64,000 nt of DNA from an uncultured Christensenella sp. (GTDB taxonomy: Bacteria > Bacillota > Clostridia > Christensenellales > UBA3700), in contig CASERZ010000001.1 in assembly GCA_949290515.1 (NCBI GenBank), positions 62,001 through 126,000 on the forward strand, read 5' to 3'. The notes beneath the pieces are model-generated. The model searched no databases. It was not told where the DNA came from and saw only the letters and a list, made by a program, of their open reading frames with translations. The position numbers were made by a program, and so were the translations under genes. Each line of letters starts with the position of its first letter. The stretch's first letter is position 1. Shown piece after piece: positions 46,211 through 54,068 of this stretch.

Positions 46211-46285
46211 ATGAAAATCATATGTATCAATCCGCCTAAGTTTATCAAGGCAATTTTGAGAGTTTTTGCAAAAAGCCGTCATTGA
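46211..46285 (+). CDS. spoVM: stage V sporulation protein M
   Basis: A 24-residue protein that I recognise as SpoVM: it begins MKIIC, has P9 followed by KF (PPKFIKAILR), I15 and R17 at the positions of Bacillus SpoVM, and is an amphipathic helix. SpoVM binds the positively curved forespore membrane and anchors SpoIVA to start coat assembly. SD AAGGAGG lies 10 bases before the ATG. Its place between rpe and rpmB is the conserved one. It is too short for usual gene callers. Confidence 0.85.
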   Translation: MKIICINPPKFIKAILRVFAKSRH

Positions 46286-46379
46286 GTTATTGCTGTCTTA
46301 GCTGTCGTTTGGCATTATTTAAACGATTCGGGCAGGAGGCTTTAACTCAAAAGGAAGTTTGCTTTATGCCGAAAAGGGC

Positions 46380-46418
46380 AAAAAAAACACTCTGCTATGC
46401 AGAGTGTAATTTTTTTTA
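46380..46418. terminator. bidirectional terminator between spoVM and rpmB
   Basis: Perfect 9-bp stem ACACTCTGC / GCAGAGTGT with loop TAT, A-run on the left and T-run on the right, so it serves both the rpe-spoVM transcript and rpmB from the other strand. Confidence 0.85.
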
Positions 46419-46431
46419 CTGAATATAGCGA

Positions 46432-46623
46432 TTAAGCGCGCTCTACAGCACCGCTACGCAAACATCTGGTACATACGTACAAACTCTGAGTAGAGCCGTT
46501 GTTGTTGACAACTTTGACTTTCTGTACGTTTGCTCCCCAGCTTTTTCTATATTTACGGTTGGAGTGGCTAACCTTGTTGCCGCTTTGTTGACCTTTACCA
46601 CAAATAGCGCATACCTTAGACAT
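46432..46623 (-). CDS. rpmB: 50S ribosomal protein L28
   Basis: 63 residues from the ATG at 46623 (MSKVCAICGKGQQSGNKVSHSN), SD GGAGGT. The zinc-ribbon form with C5, C8 and a C-terminal VCTRC pair. Points against its neighbours, which is the usual state in this cluster. Confidence 0.95.
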   Translation of the reverse strand: MSKVCAICGKGQQSGNKVSHSNRKYRKSWGANVQKVKVVNNNGSTQSLYVCTRCLRSGAVERA

Positions 46624-46776
46624 TGTCGATACCTCCATACAAATCTTGCCTAAACATAATAGCACTCAAAAAATAAAAATGCAAGAGAATAACGATATAT
46701 TTTTTTAATTTTTACGATTTTTTCGCTTAAATTACACATAACTTTATAATAATATATTTAAAATATTAAAAAATAC

Positions 46777-46805
46777 TTGCATTATACAAGCGTATTTGTT
46801 AAAAT
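46777..46805 (+). promoter_or_regulatory. asp23-fakA promoter, leaderless arrangement
   Basis: TTGCAT (46777-46782), 17 bases, TAAAAT (46800-46805), then eight bases to the ATG at 46814; no SD. Confidence 0.65.
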
Positions 46806-46813
46806 TTTAGTGT

Positions 46814-47164
46814 ATGGCAGTTAAGACATCAAACTATTATGGCAGAATAATCATCACAGACAAAGCCATATCTATGGTGGCTCACTTTGCGGCTGCGGAC
46901 TGTTACGGCGTAGTCGATTTGGTGTCGCGCAAACTCAGCGACAGTATCAGTGAGTTTTTCAACAAAACCCCTTCGGGTAAGGGCGTTAAAATTGTCACGC
47001 TAAAAAACAAGATTAATATTGAACTTTTTGTTGTCCTCAGGGAGGGCGTAAATATTGACGCTGTAAGCGACTCTATAAAAAATACCGTAAAGTACAACGT
47101 AGAGACTTATACGGGTATGAGAGTTGACAATATCATTGTCAATGTTGTGGGAGTAAAGGTTTAA
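46814..47164 (+). CDS. Asp23/YloU family envelope stress protein
   Basis: 116 residues, the Asp23 (PF03780) fold throughout: GRIIITDKAISMVAHFAAADCYGVVDL, then a beta-rich part with NIELFVVLREGVNIDAV and a final MRVDNIIVNVVGVKV. Family members attach to membrane-bound partners; the one downstream of rpmB and before fakA is conserved across Bacillota but its molecular role is unclear. Probably leaderless; fakA follows after 12 bases. Confidence 0.92.
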   Translation: MAVKTSNYYGRIIITDKAISMVAHFAAADCYGVVDLVSRKLSDSISEFFNKTPSGKGVKIVTLKNKINIELFVVLREGVNIDAVSDSIKNTVKYNVETYTGMRVDNIIVNVVGVKV

Positions 47165-47176
47165 TCGGAGAATCAG

Positions 47177-48814
47177 ATGAAAGTTATAGACAGCTCCAAG
47201 CTATTGGAAATGATAGACGGTGGCTACCGTTATTTAAAAGCTAATAAAAACGTGGTTGACGCACTCAATGTCTTTCCTGTGCCTGATGGAGATACGGGTA
47301 CTAATATGTCCCTTACTATGGCATCGGCAGTCAAGGAAGTCAAGAACGTAGAGACTGACGATATTACGGATATTTTGACGGCGTACTCCAGAGGTGCACT
47401 CAAAGGCGCAAGAGGTAACTCGGGCGTTATTTTGTCACAGATAATCAAAGGTTTGGCAGTAGTGCTCAGTGACGAGAAGTCAATCACTACAAAGACTTTT
47501 GCAAAAGCACTCGGATATTCGAGAGAAGTAGCATACAATGCGGTTACCAAGCCTAAGGAAGGTACGGTGTTGACCGTAATTCGTTATATGGCGGAGCACG
47601 CGCCTTCGATAGCAAGCAAAAATGCTTCTTTTATCAACTTTTTCGAACAACTCATTAAAAAGGGCGAAGAAATTCTTCAGAAAACTCCCGATATGCTTCC
47701 CGTACTCAAGCAGGCGGGCGTAGTAGATGCGGGCGGTAAAGGTCTTCTTTGCGTATTCCAAGGATATTACAATGTGCTTGCGGGTGTCGATATTCCCGAG
47801 GAAATGGAGGCAAGCGAGGATACTGTAGTAGTTCCCGCCGCTCCTTTGGACGCTTTTGGCAATGACGAACACGATTTGGAGAATATCAAGTACGCTTATT
47901 GTACGGAATATTTCGTAATCAACCTTAATAAGCACGTAACCGAAGAGGATGTAGAGAAACTGAGAGATAAGTTGATGGCAATCGGCGACTGCGTTATCGT
48001 AATAGGTGACGTATCTCTTATTAAAGTTCACGTGCATACCAACCAACCCAACAGAGCTTTGTATCACGCTTTGCAACTCGGTGAACTCGATAAAGTCAAA
48101 ATCGAAAATATGCTTGAACAACACAGAGCACTTGTCAAGGCAAAAGAGGAGTCTAAAAAGGAAATGGGACTTATCTCTATATGTGCAGGTGACGGAATTG
48201 CAAGTATTTTCAAAGATTTGATGATTGATGAGGTTATCGAGGGCGGTCAGACTATGAATCCCAGCGTCGAGGATATTCTCAACGCAGTAGAAAAGATAAA
48301 CTCGGACAACATTATCATATTGCCTAATAACAAAAATATAATAATGGCTGCCGAAAAGGTAAAGGAACTTACGAAGAAAAAAGTTTGCGTTGTTCCTACT
48401 ACGGGTGTAGCGCAAGGCATAAGAGCTGCTTTTGCGTTTGACGCAAACAAGAGTGTTGACGAAAACGTAAGTGAAATGATAGCCGCTTATGAGGATTTGA
48501 AGTGCGGTGAAATCACCAATGCTGTAAGAAATACTACTCTTGACGGCTTTGACATCAAGGAAGGCGATATTATCGGACTTGACGGCAAGACTATAATTGC
48601 CGATTCAAAGAGCGTAGAAGAAACTACGATGACCGTTATAGACAAGCTTGTAGACGAATGGAGCGAAGTTATCACGCTTTATTACGGCGAGGGTGTAAGC
48701 AAAGAGGAAACCGAAAAGCTTGTAAGTAAGCTTAAGGAGAAATACGAGGACTTCGATATCGTCAGCTATTACGGCGGACAGCCTCACTACTATTATCTCG
48801 TTTCTGTAGAATAA
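47177..48814 (+). CDS. fakA: fatty acid kinase subunit FakA (YloV)
   Basis: ATP-binding subunit that phosphorylates fatty acids held by FakB proteins. 545 residues: N-terminal DhaL-type kinase domain with VFPVPDGDTGTNMSLTM and GARGNSGVILSQI, a middle domain (CTEYFV), and a C-terminal DegV-like domain (NNKNIIMAAEKV). The DGDTGTN aspartates bind Mg-ATP. FakB is not in the window. Confidence 0.92.
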   Translation: MKVIDSSKLLEMIDGGYRYLKANKNVVDALNVFPVPDGDTGTNMSLTMASAVKEVKNVETDDITDILTAYSRGALKGARGNSGVILSQIIKGLAVVLSDEKSITTKTFAKALGYSREVAYNAVTKPKEGTVLTVIRYMAEHAPSIASKNASFINFFEQLIKKGEEILQKTPDMLPVLKQAGVVDAGGKGLLCVFQGYYNVLAGVDIPEEMEASEDTVVVPAAPLDAFGNDEHDLENIKYAYCTEYFVINLNKHVTEEDVEKLRDKLMAIGDCVIVIGDVSLIKVHVHTNQPNRALYHALQLGELDKVKIENMLEQHRALVKAKEESKKEMGLISICAGDGIASIFKDLMIDEVIEGGQTMNPSVEDILNAVEKINSDNIIILPNNKNIIMAAEKVKELTKKKVCVVPTTGVAQGIRAAFAFDANKSVDENVSEMIAAYEDLKCGEITNAVRNTTLDGFDIKEGDIIGLDGKTIIADSKSVEETTMTVIDKLVDEWSEVITLYYGEGVSKEETEKLVSKLKEKYEDFDIVSYYGGQPHYYYLVSVE

Positions 48815-49021
48815 GTAATTAATATTCGCATAAGTTTTTGTCTAAGCGGGAATAAAAGCTTAACTTGAAGATTAAAAGGCTTTTTTTGAGCATAAGAGTA
48901 ATTAAACGCAAATATCTCTGATTAAAAAATGCAATTATTTAGATTTTATAATTCAATTCTATAAATCAGATATACATAAATTATAAAGTTAATTATTATA
49001 TAGGTATTCAAATAGGTATTT

Positions 49022-49056
49022 AAATTCAATCCGATTGCGCGGATTGAATTTTTTTA
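49022..49056 (+). terminator. orphan intrinsic terminator in the fakA-recG gap
   Basis: Perfect 12-bp stem AAATTCAATCCG / CGGATTGAATTT with a six-base loop and five more T, 208 bases beyond fakA. It may end a small RNA or a long fakA 3' UTR. Confidence 0.8.
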
Positions 49057-49463
49057 TAGATGATTATAGGATTAGGTATAAGGGCAGGTGTAATTGAGAT
49101 AATGTGTGATTCAACTCTAAGATATTAATTTAATTTGAAGTATTTAAAATATTAGATAGAGAAGCCGGCGTTCGATTAAATATAAGTAAATAATAAACCG
49201 TTCAAAGAAGTTATAGTGGTATATTGTTTTATTATTAAGATTATATTGATAATTATAAAAATAATATAAATCTTTATGTCTTTAAAGTCCTTTAGCGATA
49301 TAATTGTTTTAATTGCTGTAAAAAATAAAACTGAACAATAAACAAATTATCGATAAACGGTGTTTTTAATTAAACGGGGTTTAGCTTTGATTTTGAAAGC
49401 GCTGTGTGTAAATACAAAATAATGTCTTTTAAAACGTTGTTGCAAAATATATTATATGATAAA

Positions 49464-49498
49464 AATTTACAATTTGAACAATGTTCAAATTGTAAATT
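49464..49498. repeat. palindrome family member 5, 35-bp perfect inverted repeat
   Basis: Arm AATTTACAATTTGAACA, centre A, and an exactly complementary right arm. No T-run follows on either strand. Confidence 0.85.
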
Positions 49499-49720
49499 AA
49501 TGCCGATGCAAGCCGATGCTATATGTGCTTTTAAAAAGCCTTTGATAGATTTTTATTGCTATGATATAGGATAAATACAAGAAAGTGTAGTGGGTATAGC
49601 GTGAGTAATATATTGCAATTTTAGCAAATATGCAATTGACTCTATATCTATCCGTATTAATATGTCTTTGGCATAGCATTAATTATTTTATTATAAAGCT
49701 GTTACGTAGTTTGTAAAAAC

Positions 49721-49733
49721 TGAACATTGTTCA
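49721..49733. repeat. palindrome family member 6
   Basis: TGAACATTGTTCA, core only, 134 bases before the recG -35 box. Confidence 0.65.
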
Positions 49734-49866
49734 AATCGCATTAAACACAAAACACATTTTAAAGTAAACAATAAGAGCCAATTAGTCTCTCAGCAAAAAA
49801 TAAAGTAAAAGGTAAAAGCAATATAATAAGCGAAATAATAAGCGAATTTAAAGCGAATTATCGCAC

Positions 49867-49896
49867 TTGACTTGTCGACTGTTAAGGCATTATAAT
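49867..49896 (+). promoter_or_regulatory. recG promoter, leaderless arrangement
   Basis: TTGACT (49867-49872), 18 bases, TATAAT (49891-49896), then eight bases to the ATG; no SD. Confidence 0.7.
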
Positions 49897-49904
49897 CGTA
49901 TTGT

Positions 49905-51896
49905 ATGGAACTGATAGACGTAAAAGGCGTAGGCGCAAAAACTTTGGAAAAACTCAATAAGATAGGTATCGAAACGGTAAGAGACGTTGTGTACTTTTAC
50001 CCTAAATTTTATTGGGATATGACAAAGGAGACCAAGCTTGACGAAATAGAGAGCGGAGATTATGTGCTTCTAAAAGGCAATCTTACGTCTATCAGCGGAC
50101 TCATCAGGGCAAAGCGCGGACTTACTTTTTGCAGCGCAACGCTGAATACACAAGGTAAAAAGGTCAAGGTAACGTGGTTTAATTCTCCTTTTATACTTTC
50201 GCTTATTAAGCAGGATACCGAATTTTTGTTTTGGGGCAAAGCTAATCTAAAGGGAAAAAGAATTGAGATGTCCAACCCCAGTTTTGAAAAAGCTGAAGAG
50301 AGTAAGCGATTGCAAGGCATAGTGCCGATATATCCTTTGAAAGACGCGGTTGGACAACAGTTGTTCAGGAATATCGTAGCAAAATGTCTGGAAGAATACA
50401 GAGCGGTTAGCAGACTTGACGCTCTTGCCGATATGACTTTGGATAAGGCGCTTAATATAATTCACAATCCTGTGGATATGTATGAGACGCGAAAGGCAAG
50501 GCGAAGAGTTGCTCTCGAAGAACTTGTATATCAGATAATTGCATACCGAATTATAAAAAACAACAGCGACAACAAAAAGCCTTATCCCTATGAAGCAGAC
50601 GAAAAAGCGTTAGACGGTGCGATTGCTTCGCTGCCTTATGAGCTGACGCCATCGCAGAAAAAAGCCTTACACGAGATAATATCCGACCTTAAGGGAGAAA
50701 AACATACAAACAGAATGCTTATGGGAGACGTTGGCTCCGGCAAGACTGTGGTAGCTATGCTGACGTGTCTTTTTGCTAAAAAATGTAACAGACAAAGCGC
50801 TATAATGGCTCCTACCGAGATACTTGCAAGACAGCATTACCGCACGGCACAGACGCTTTTTATGAACGAGCTGAATACCGAACTTCTCACATCGTCTACG
50901 CCCGCCGCAGAGAAAAAGCGTATAATAGAGGCATTGAAAAGAGGGGAAGTCGATTTGATTATAGGCACGCACGCCGTGCTCAACGACAAAGTACAGTTTG
51001 ACAATCTCGGACTAATCGTAATTGACGAATTACACCGTTTCGGCGTAAGACAGAAGAGTAAACTCGAGGACAAAGCTCAAGGCGTGGACGTAATAGTTAT
51101 GAGCGCGACGCCTATACCGAGAGCGTTGGCATTGTCTTTCTACGGAGATTTGGATATGTCCTCATTGGAGCCGAGAGCGGGTACAGGCAGTAATATCTCT
51201 ACTTTCGTTATGGGAGATGACAAGCTTAAAGGACTGTATAAATTTATCAACGAAAGAGTGTCTTACGGCGAACAGGCATACATAGTATGCCCTCTTGTGG
51301 AAGACAGTGAAGGACTAGAGGTATTTTCTGCGAAAATGCTCTATAAACAACTTGTCAAAAAGGAACTTGCCGACCTGAGAGTAGGTCTTGTTTACGGCAG
51401 TATGAAGGACAAGGAAAAGAGCGAGATTATGTCGAGATTTTACGCGGGAGATATAGACGTGCTTGTCGCGACGTCGGTAATAGAAGTAGGCATAGACAGT
51501 CAGCGCGCGAGCATAATGGCTGTGATGGACAGCGACCGCTTCGGTCTTGCCGCGCTGCATCAGCTTAGAGGAAGAGTAGGAAGAAATCCCGAGATAAAAT
51601 CCTATTGTTTTTTGCATACGTCAAAGGCGGCGGAAAACGTAAGACTGGAGGCGCTGAAAGACAATTGCGACGGTTTCAGAATAGCTGAAATCGATGCCGA
51701 TATCAGAGGTTACGGAGACTTTTTGGGTATAAATCAGAGCGGCGGAGGAAATCTCAATATCAATATCGACAAAAAGCTTATTGTCGAGAGCAAGCGCATT
51801 GCCGACGGGCTGATGGAGGAAGGGGAGATATACAGCGAATATGACGAGATGCTGGCAAAATATCTCGCTACGATGAAAGGAGTAAGCCTTAACTGA
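49905..51896 (+). CDS. recG: ATP-dependent DNA helicase RecG
   Basis: Fork-reversal and Holliday-junction helicase. 663 residues: short N-terminal HhH segment (IDVKGVGAKTLEKLNKIGI), OB-fold wedge domain, Walker A GDVGSGKTVVAM, DELHRFG Walker B, MSATPIPRALAL, VGIDSQRASIMAVMDSDRFGLAALHQLRGRVGR and the C-terminal TRG region. N-terminal part is shorter than in proteobacteria, as usual in Bacillota. Own promoter; followed by two terminators. Confidence 0.96.
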   Translation: MELIDVKGVGAKTLEKLNKIGIETVRDVVYFYPKFYWDMTKETKLDEIESGDYVLLKGNLTSISGLIRAKRGLTFCSATLNTQGKKVKVTWFNSPFILSLIKQDTEFLFWGKANLKGKRIEMSNPSFEKAEESKRLQGIVPIYPLKDAVGQQLFRNIVAKCLEEYRAVSRLDALADMTLDKALNIIHNPVDMYETRKARRRVALEELVYQIIAYRIIKNNSDNKKPYPYEADEKALDGAIASLPYELTPSQKKALHEIISDLKGEKHTNRMLMGDVGSGKTVVAMLTCLFAKKCNRQSAIMAPTEILARQHYRTAQTLFMNELNTELLTSSTPAAEKKRIIEALKRGEVDLIIGTHAVLNDKVQFDNLGLIVIDELHRFGVRQKSKLEDKAQGVDVIVMSATPIPRALALSFYGDLDMSSLEPRAGTGSNISTFVMGDDKLKGLYKFINERVSYGEQAYIVCPLVEDSEGLEVFSAKMLYKQLVKKELADLRVGLVYGSMKDKEKSEIMSRFYAGDIDVLVATSVIEVGIDSQRASIMAVMDSDRFGLAALHQLRGRVGRNPEIKSYCFLHTSKAAENVRLEALKDNCDGFRIAEIDADIRGYGDFLGINQSGGGNLNINIDKKLIVESKRIADGLMEEGEIYSEYDEMLAKYLATMKGVSLN

Positions 51897-51951
51897 CAAG
51901 AGTTAACCCCCTAATATGTGTTTTGCAAAAAACTCTTTTTTGCGCTAGGTC

Positions 51952-51970
51952 AACCGTAGACGGTTTTTTT
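51952..51970 (+). terminator. first terminator after recG
   Basis: AACCG / CGGTT with loop TAGA and eight T. Confidence 0.75.
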
Positions 51971-52023
51971 TATCGGTAAATTTATGCATAAAAATGCAAA
52001 AATACGTGAATATTTGCATAATT

Positions 52024-52056
52024 ATCCGCTTTTTCGTGAGGAAAGGCGGATTTTTT
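52024..52056 (+). terminator. second terminator between recG and the his operon
   Basis: 12-bp stem ATCCGCTTTTTC / GGAAAGGCGGAT (with two G-U pairs) closed by the GNRA-type loop GTGA, then a T-run. It lies upstream of the his promoter, so it is not a his attenuator. Confidence 0.85.
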
Positions 52057-52096
52057 ACGGAATTTGAAGAAAATTTTTAAAATATCAAGATAATTA

Positions 52097-52126
52097 TGGA
52101 CAAAAAGCCCTTAATGGTATTATAAT
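52097..52126 (+). promoter_or_regulatory. his operon promoter
   Basis: TGGACA (52097-52102), 18 bases, TATAAT (52121-52126). The leader is about 20 bases, too short for a T-box or peptide attenuator. Confidence 0.65.
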
Positions 52127-52154
52127 ATAACTAATTTAATTATAGGACGCGATT

Positions 52155-53333
52155 ATGATAAAAAAATTCAAGTTGCCTAAAGGTATGCAGGACTATCTGC
52201 CTAAGGAGCGTTATTTCAAAAAAGCAATCGAAAAGAAAATAATGGATTGCTTTGCTTTTTACGGTTTCAACGAGATTGAGTCACCCGTACTCGAAAGATA
52301 CGAACTCTTTGACGGCGGCGTAGGCAACGTCGAACTCAATAAGTTGTTTAAAGTTACCGATACTGACGGGGAGTTGCTTATTCTCCGTCCCGATATCACG
52401 ATGCCTATATCCCGTATCGTATGCACAAAGCTTTCTGAGGGAAGCAAAAGACTGTGCTATCTCGGCAGTTCTTTCAGCGCAATGGAAAACGAGGGCAAGC
52501 TGAGAGAGTTTACTCAGGCAGGTATAGAAATTATGGGAGCAAGAGGAGACGAAGTGGACGTCGAAGTGGTTATGCTTGCCATAAAGAGCCTTTTGGCGTG
52601 CGGACTAAAAGATTTTCAGATAGAACTCGGCAACGTAGCCTTTTTCGAGGGGCTTTTGGAGGCCTTTAAAGTAAGCGAAGAAGACAGCGAAGTGCTTGTC
52701 AATTCCATAGAGTCCAAAAACGGCATAAAACTCTATTCGCTCTCGGGAGATATGGATAAAAGACTTATCGACAGTCTGGCAAAACTCCCTATGTTGTTTG
52801 GCGGAGAAGAGGTGCTAAAAGAGGCTGAAAAAATGTGCCTTTGCGATAAGATGCTGAGCGCAGTGAAAAATCTGGAGAAGATATACGAGGGAATAAAACA
52901 GCTCGGCTATGACAAATACGTATGTTTCGATATGTCGATAGTAGGCAAGATGAGATATTACTCGGGTATGGTTATGCGCGGTATAGTCAAAGGTATGGGA
53001 CGTCCCGTGCTTTCGGGCGGAAGATACGATAACCTTTGCGACGCATTTGGAAAACACGTGCCTGCCGTTGGCTTTGCCATAAGTATAGGTTACGTTATGA
53101 ACGCGCTTCAAAACGACGGACTGTTGCAAAATTCCCCTTCCGTCGATACCGTGATAGGTTATGCTCCCGATGCGATGGAAAAGGGTGAAGCTTTGACAAA
53201 GCAGCTAAGAGAAAGCGGAGTGCAGGCGGTATGCAGTTTTGCCGTCACCAAAGACGAACTCAAAGCTTGCAAAAAGACCCTGGGCGCAAAAAAAGCCATA
53301 TTCGTCACTAACGGCGCAAACGAAGAGGTGTGA
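52155..53333 (+). CDS. hisZ: ATP phosphoribosyltransferase regulatory subunit
   Basis: HisRS-like protein without tRNA charging that activates short HisG. 392 residues: KLPKGMQDYLPKE, class II motif 2 region (DTDGELLILRPDITMPISRIV), and VLSGGRYDNL near residue 280. The anticodon-binding domain of HisRS is missing and a shorter C-terminal domain is present. First gene of the operon, immediately before short hisG, as required. Confidence 0.94.
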   Translation: MIKKFKLPKGMQDYLPKERYFKKAIEKKIMDCFAFYGFNEIESPVLERYELFDGGVGNVELNKLFKVTDTDGELLILRPDITMPISRIVCTKLSEGSKRLCYLGSSFSAMENEGKLREFTQAGIEIMGARGDEVDVEVVMLAIKSLLACGLKDFQIELGNVAFFEGLLEAFKVSEEDSEVLVNSIESKNGIKLYSLSGDMDKRLIDSLAKLPMLFGGEEVLKEAEKMCLCDKMLSAVKNLEKIYEGIKQLGYDKYVCFDMSIVGKMRYYSGMVMRGIVKGMGRPVLSGGRYDNLCDAFGKHVPAVGFAISIGYVMNALQNDGLLQNSPSVDTVIGYAPDAMEKGEALTKQLRESGVQAVCSFAVTKDELKACKKTLGAKKAIFVTNGANEEV

Positions 53334-53335
53334 TA

Positions 53336-53974
53336 ATGAAAGATAAAGTTACGTTTGCTTTGGCAAAAGGCAGACTTGCCGAAAAGTCTGTGGATATACT
53401 AGAACAGTGCGGAATTGACTGCCGTCACATACTCGAACCCTCTAGAAAACTCGTAATGAGCGACAAGAGCGGTAAATTCGAATTTATTTTCGTCAAGCCC
53501 AGCGACGTGCCTATCTACGTAGAACACGGCGTAGCGGATATAGGAGTAGTGGGTAAGGATACTTTGCTAGAGGAGGGAAGAGACGTGTACGAACTCATAG
53601 ACCTCGGATTTGCAAAGTGCAGACTGTGTCTTGCCGGATATAAAGATACGGATTTATCCTCTCCTAAAAACGTATTGAGAGTTGCGACAAAGTACGTCAA
53701 CGTGGCAAAGGACTATTTTGACGGCAAAGGACAAAACGTGGAGATAATACCTCTGCACGGCTCGATAGAACTGGGACCTATCGTAGGACTAAGTGACATT
53801 ATACTCGATATAGTCGAGAGCGGAAAGACCTTGCAAGAAAACAATCTTACGGTATTGGAAGAAATAGTGACTTGCTCGGCAAGACTGATAATCAACAAAG
53901 TAAGTCTTAAGACTAAAGCGGATACAATCAAACCTTTGGTGGCTAAGATTGACGCGATAATAAAATCCGTGTGA
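53336..53974 (+). CDS. hisG: ATP phosphoribosyltransferase, short form
   Basis: First step of histidine synthesis, joining ATP and PRPP. 212 residues from ATG 53336 (MKDKVTFALAKGRLAEK), with SD GAGGTG; it lacks the C-terminal regulatory domain of long HisG, so it needs HisZ. The signature DIVESGKTLQENNL is present. The start is 2 bases after hisZ. Confidence 0.95.
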   Translation: MKDKVTFALAKGRLAEKSVDILEQCGIDCRHILEPSRKLVMSDKSGKFEFIFVKPSDVPIYVEHGVADIGVVGKDTLLEEGRDVYELIDLGFAKCRLCLAGYKDTDLSSPKNVLRVATKYVNVAKDYFDGKGQNVEIIPLHGSIELGPIVGLSDIILDIVESGKTLQENNLTVLEEIVTCSARLIINKVSLKTKADTIKPLVAKIDAIIKSV

Positions 53975-54068
53975 ACGCCGGCAGACCTATTGTCTGTTTG
54001 AGCAACCGACACGTAATACGCAACAGACATCTTATAGCTTAAGAAAATCCGCCTTTATAGGAGACAAT

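Larger units (their letters stand above)
48815..49904. other. 1.1-kb AT-rich gap between fakA and recG
   Basis: The largest non-coding stretch of the window. It has a weak hairpin with T-run at about 48857-48889 (likely fakA terminator), an orphan strong terminator at 49022-49056, a 35-bp perfect palindrome (49464-49498), a 13-bp palindrome (49721-49733), and the recG promoter. I find no believable protein gene; a 60-codon frame on the minus strand at 49497-49679 has no SD or family features. Confidence 0.5.

Noticed and set aside
46366..46422. 18-codon ORF after spoVM
   Set aside because: It runs through the bidirectional terminator stem, so it is unlikely to be translated.
49497..49679. 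60-codon frame on the minus strand in the fakA-recG gap
   Set aside because: Overlaps the palindrome, no SD, composition of random AT-rich sequence.
10570..49733. Reading the TTGAACA palindromes as LexA boxes
   Set aside because: Their half-sites GAAC and GTTC are 3 bases apart (odd-length symmetry), whereas Gram-positive LexA boxes have 4, and the adjacent genes are not SOS genes except recG.
51952..52154. T-box or attenuator for the his operon
   Set aside because: Both hairpins lie upstream of the his promoter and the T-box core sequence is not present; the same holds for the ilvB leader.
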